Shown piece by piece: positions 40,440-42,658 of a stretch of DNA of 42,658 bases. The notes under the pieces were generated by a model, which was not told the DNA's origin, did not search any database, and worked only from the letters and a program-made list of their open reading frames with translations. The translations under genes were made by a program, and so were the position numbers. Origin of the DNA: Gammaproteobacteria bacterium. GTDB taxonomy: Bacteria; Pseudomonadota; Gammaproteobacteria; Steroidobacterales; Woeseiaceae. Location of the stretch: assembly GCA_018677555.1 (NCBI GenBank), contig JAHHOT010000067.1, forward strand, positions 1-42,658, read 5' to 3'. How positions within the stretch are numbered: position 1 is the first letter of the stretch; the number at the start of each line of letters is the position of its first letter.

Positions 40440-42658
40440 TCATTGCATCGGGCGCAACGCAGCACACTCCTGGTCGGCCTGCTGCGCCTCGCGAAGAAAC
40501 CGCAACGACGTGCTGTCGAGCCGCTCACCGAAGTCGTCTAATGCCTGCTGCATCCTGTCGCTGCTTTCCCTGCGGCAAATCGGGGCGAGCAGCGAGCTGA
40601 CGTAGCTCGACAGGAAATAGGGGTCCGCTGACTGACTCAGGCCGGGCAGCGCGTCGAGCACGTCGTCCAGCAGGTCAAGATGCAAGGCGGTCTGATGCGG
40701 CGGGAACATCGATGACATGACAGCGCGCTGATTCGCGAGCCCGGTCAAGGTCTCCGACTCCTGCAGCGCCGCCAGCAACGACGCCTTTATCGTCAGGTCC
40801 GGGCGCGCCGCGCGCGCCGCCAGGAGGCTCTTCGCTGCGAAGTCGGATTTGTCGATCCCCGATTCGGCTCGCAGCAGTGCCTCGATGTCCGCGGCACCGT
40901 GGGAGCTGAGTATCGTCAGCAGCGCCCAGCGCGCGTCCGATGAAACCGGAATGCCGGGGATTTCAGAGCTGCCGTCCAGCAGGGATCGTACGATCGCCAG
41001 CCCGGCATCGCTGCTTACAATTCGCAGCCAGGTATTGAGCCAGTTCAGCTGCAGATCGCTGCTGTCGCTGCCCGCGGCATAAGCCAGGGCCGCGCGCTCG
41101 ACGGCGGGCAACAGGCGTTCGAGGGCGGCGTCCGTATCCGGCCGCAGCCGCATCATCATATCGATAGCGTCGGTGACGGACTGCGAGATCTGTTCAATTA
41201 CCCGGATATTGGTTTCGCTTTCCGCAAGCTTCATCGCCTGCGCGACGTAACTCGACAGCGGCATGTCGCCGGCCATTGCGCGATCAAACAGCGCCGCGAG
41301 AAATATCGATCGGGCAAACGGCTCCGGAATATCGGGCAGATGCTGCTGCAGGTAGTCGGCATTCCGATCGGTCAATTCAACCCTGGCGTAGGTCCAGTCG
41401 TCGTGGTTCGGATTTACAAGTACCGGACACGGCACGTCGTCCAGCACCTCGATCGACGTATTGATACCCTCGATATCAACGGCGAATACACGCGCCGGCA
41501 GCGGCTTGCCGTTCCGGCCAGCATCGTAGATTCCGACTTCTACCTTGTGCCTGCGCAGATAGGGCTGGTCTGCGGGCGCCAGTTGCTGCAGGAAAAGCCA
41601 CTGCATGCGGTCGTCGTCGCATTCGACGCCAACCCGCAAGCGATTGAAGCCGGGCAGGTTGAGCCAGCGCTCTGACCAGTCGGCGAGATCGATCCCGGAA
41701 GCATCCGACTGGTGCGAAACGAAATCCTGCAAAGCCGTGCTGCGGTACGAGAACGCCTTCAGATAGGCGGACACACCCCGCCTGTAGTTCTCCTCGCCGA
41801 CGAAACGCATCAGCTGCTTCAGTACTGACGAACCCTTCTGGTAGGTGATGGCATCGAACACCGTAAAAAAATCTGCCGTCGTCGCAACGGGCATTTCGAT
41901 GGGGTGGGTCGTCACGCGGCTGTCCCGATAGTACGCGGCACGTTTTGCGTTCGTGAAGAAGCCGTGCCAGCGATCGGTAAACTCGGTTGTTTCGATCATC
42001 GCCATCGCTGCCATTTGCGTGGCGAAACTCTCGTTCAGCCACAAGCCGTTCCACCAGTCGTGGGTGACGAGGTTGCCGAACCACATGTGCGCCATCTCGT
42101 GGAGGATTACATTCGCGCGATCCTCGCGTTGCGTTCGATCGCTTTCGCCGCGCTGCACGTAATTCTCCGTGAAGGTCACTGCGGCGACGTTCTCCATCGC
42201 ACCGATATTGAAGTCCGGCACGATCAGTTGGTCGTACTTGCCGAACGGGTAGGGGATGTCGAAATAGTCGCCGAAATAGGCGAGACCGCCACGAGTGACT
42301 TCAAACCACTCGTCGGCTTCCACGTACTGCGCCAGGGAACGACGGGCCATCAGCCGCAGCGCGATATCACCGGCGCGATCTTCCCAAACCGCATATGGAC
42401 CGGCGTGCAGCGAAAATACATAGGTCGATAGTTTCGGTGTCTTCGCAAACTGCCAGTGCACGGAGCCGTCCGGCCGGGTTGTCGGATTACCCGCGGCAGT
42501 CGATACGACGGTCCAGGCCGGCGGTGCGCGTACCTGCAGCTCGAACTCCGCCTTCAGATTCGGTTGGTCGAACGACGGAAACATGCGGTTCGCGTAGTAC
42601 GGCCACAAATACGAGTAGAGGTAGGTATGCCCGTCCTGCGCATCGACAAAGCGGTGCA
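40440..42658 (-). CDS. pepN: Aminopeptidase N, M1 family (N-terminus cut by window edge)
   Basis: The C-terminal 739 codons of an M1 zinc aminopeptidase; the reading frame runs off the right edge. Visible parts: FPSFDQPNLKAEFELQV of the N-terminal beta domain, the exopeptidase signature GAMENVA, the zinc motif HEMAH with the third ligand Glu in LWLNESFA 18 residues later, and the helical C-terminal domain. The family removes N-terminal residues from peptides in late protein breakdown. Compared with E. coli PepN the part before the first visible residue should be about 100 residues. It converges with the TAXI-type gene, 10 bp away. The exact subfamily (pepN versus other M1 enzymes) is likely but not proven. 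Confidence 0.88.
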   Translation of the reverse strand, partial: HRFVDAQDGHTYLYSYLWPYYANRMFPSFDQPNLKAEFELQVRAPPAWTVVSTAAGNPTTRPDGSVHWQFAKTPKLSTYVFSLHAGPYAVWEDRAGDIALRLMARRSLAQYVEADEWFEVTRGGLAYFGDYFDIPYPFGKYDQLIVPDFNIGAMENVAAVTFTENYVQRGESDRTQREDRANVILHEMAHMWFGNLVTHDWWNGLWLNESFATQMAAMAMIETTEFTDRWHGFFTNAKRAAYYRDSRVTTHPIEMPVATTADFFTVFDAITYQKGSSVLKQLMRFVGEENYRRGVSAYLKAFSYRSTALQDFVSHQSDASGIDLADWSERWLNLPGFNRLRVGVECDDDRMQWLFLQQLAPADQPYLRRHKVEVGIYDAGRNGKPLPARVFAVDIEGINTSIEVLDDVPCPVLVNPNHDDWTYARVELTDRNADYLQQHLPDIPEPFARSIFLAALFDRAMAGDMPLSSYVAQAMKLAESETNIRVIEQISQSVTDAIDMMMRLRPDTDAALERLLPAVERAALAYAAGSDSSDLQLNWLNTWLRIVSSDAGLAIVRSLLDGSSEIPGIPVSSDARWALLTILSSHGAADIEALLRAESGIDKSDFAAKSLLAARAARPDLTIKASLLAALQESETLTGLANQRAVMSSMFPPHQTALHLDLLDDVLDALPGLSQSADPYFLSSYVSSLLAPICRRESSDRMQQALDDFGERLDSTSLRFLREAQQADQECAALRPMQ

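Overview
The window looks like a chromosomal segment of a GC-rich gammaproteobacterium. Several gene orders point that way: def-fmt-rsmB-DUF4390-ntrY-ntrX on one strand, lysM-dprA-smg-topA-tsaC-hemF on the other, and priA-argS-ftsN-like. The NtrY/NtrX pair next to rsmB suggests a lineage near Xanthomonadales, Woeseiales or Steroidobacterales rather than the enterics; that placement is inference. No rRNA, tRNA, prophage, insertion sequence or CRISPR array was seen. Both ends cut a gene: a fructosamine-kinase-family gene on the left and an aminopeptidase N gene on the right.

Layout. 1-2.1 kb (minus): HNH nuclease, 5'-3' exonuclease and fructosamine-kinase-like gene, tightly packed. 2.2-4.1 kb (minus): a sigma factor followed by three overlapping genes (DUF3619-like membrane protein, small acidic exported protein, DUF3106 protein), closed by a terminator. 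4.2-10 kb (plus): priA, argS, an FtsN-like SPOR protein and a CapA-like lipoprotein. 10-17 kb (minus): def, fmt, rsmB, DUF4390, ntrY, ntrX, read from right to left. 17-25.4 kb (plus): LysM lipoprotein, terminator, dprA, smg, topA, tsaC, hemF and a DapA-family aldolase; a 400-bp spacer before topA holds a REP-like repeat and a promoter followed by a hairpin-U tract. 25.4-29 kb (minus): an exported CotH-like protein, tag, a Cys/Gly-repeat precursor resembling HvfA metallophore peptides, a DUF3379-like anti-sigma factor and an ECF sigma factor. 29-35.4 kb: hemB and aroE (plus), gor (minus), prlC and xthA (plus). 35.5-42.7 kb: an HD-domain phosphohydrolase (plus), then HCCA isomerase, GST and a membrane protein (minus), two lipoproteins including a TAXI-type binding protein (plus), and pepN (minus).

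Most of the window is housekeeping: translation initiation and start-site processing (def, fmt), rRNA and tRNA modification (rsmB, tsaC), replication restart and repair (priA, tag, xthA, exonuclease), haem synthesis (hemF, hemB), shikimate synthesis (aroE) and redox balance (gor, GST).

The most unusual locus is 27.3-29.1 kb. There an exported peptide with eight EGxCG motifs sits directly behind an ECF sigma/anti-sigma pair, but the MNIO (DUF692) maturation enzyme and partner that normally accompany such precursors are absent from the window. Other points for a second look are an NtrX whose AAA+ ATPase motifs are degraded, a TAXI binding protein with its own C-terminal membrane helix and cytoplasmic tail and no TRAP permease, a DapA paralogue with altered active-site positions, a possible attenuator before topA, and REP-like repeats.
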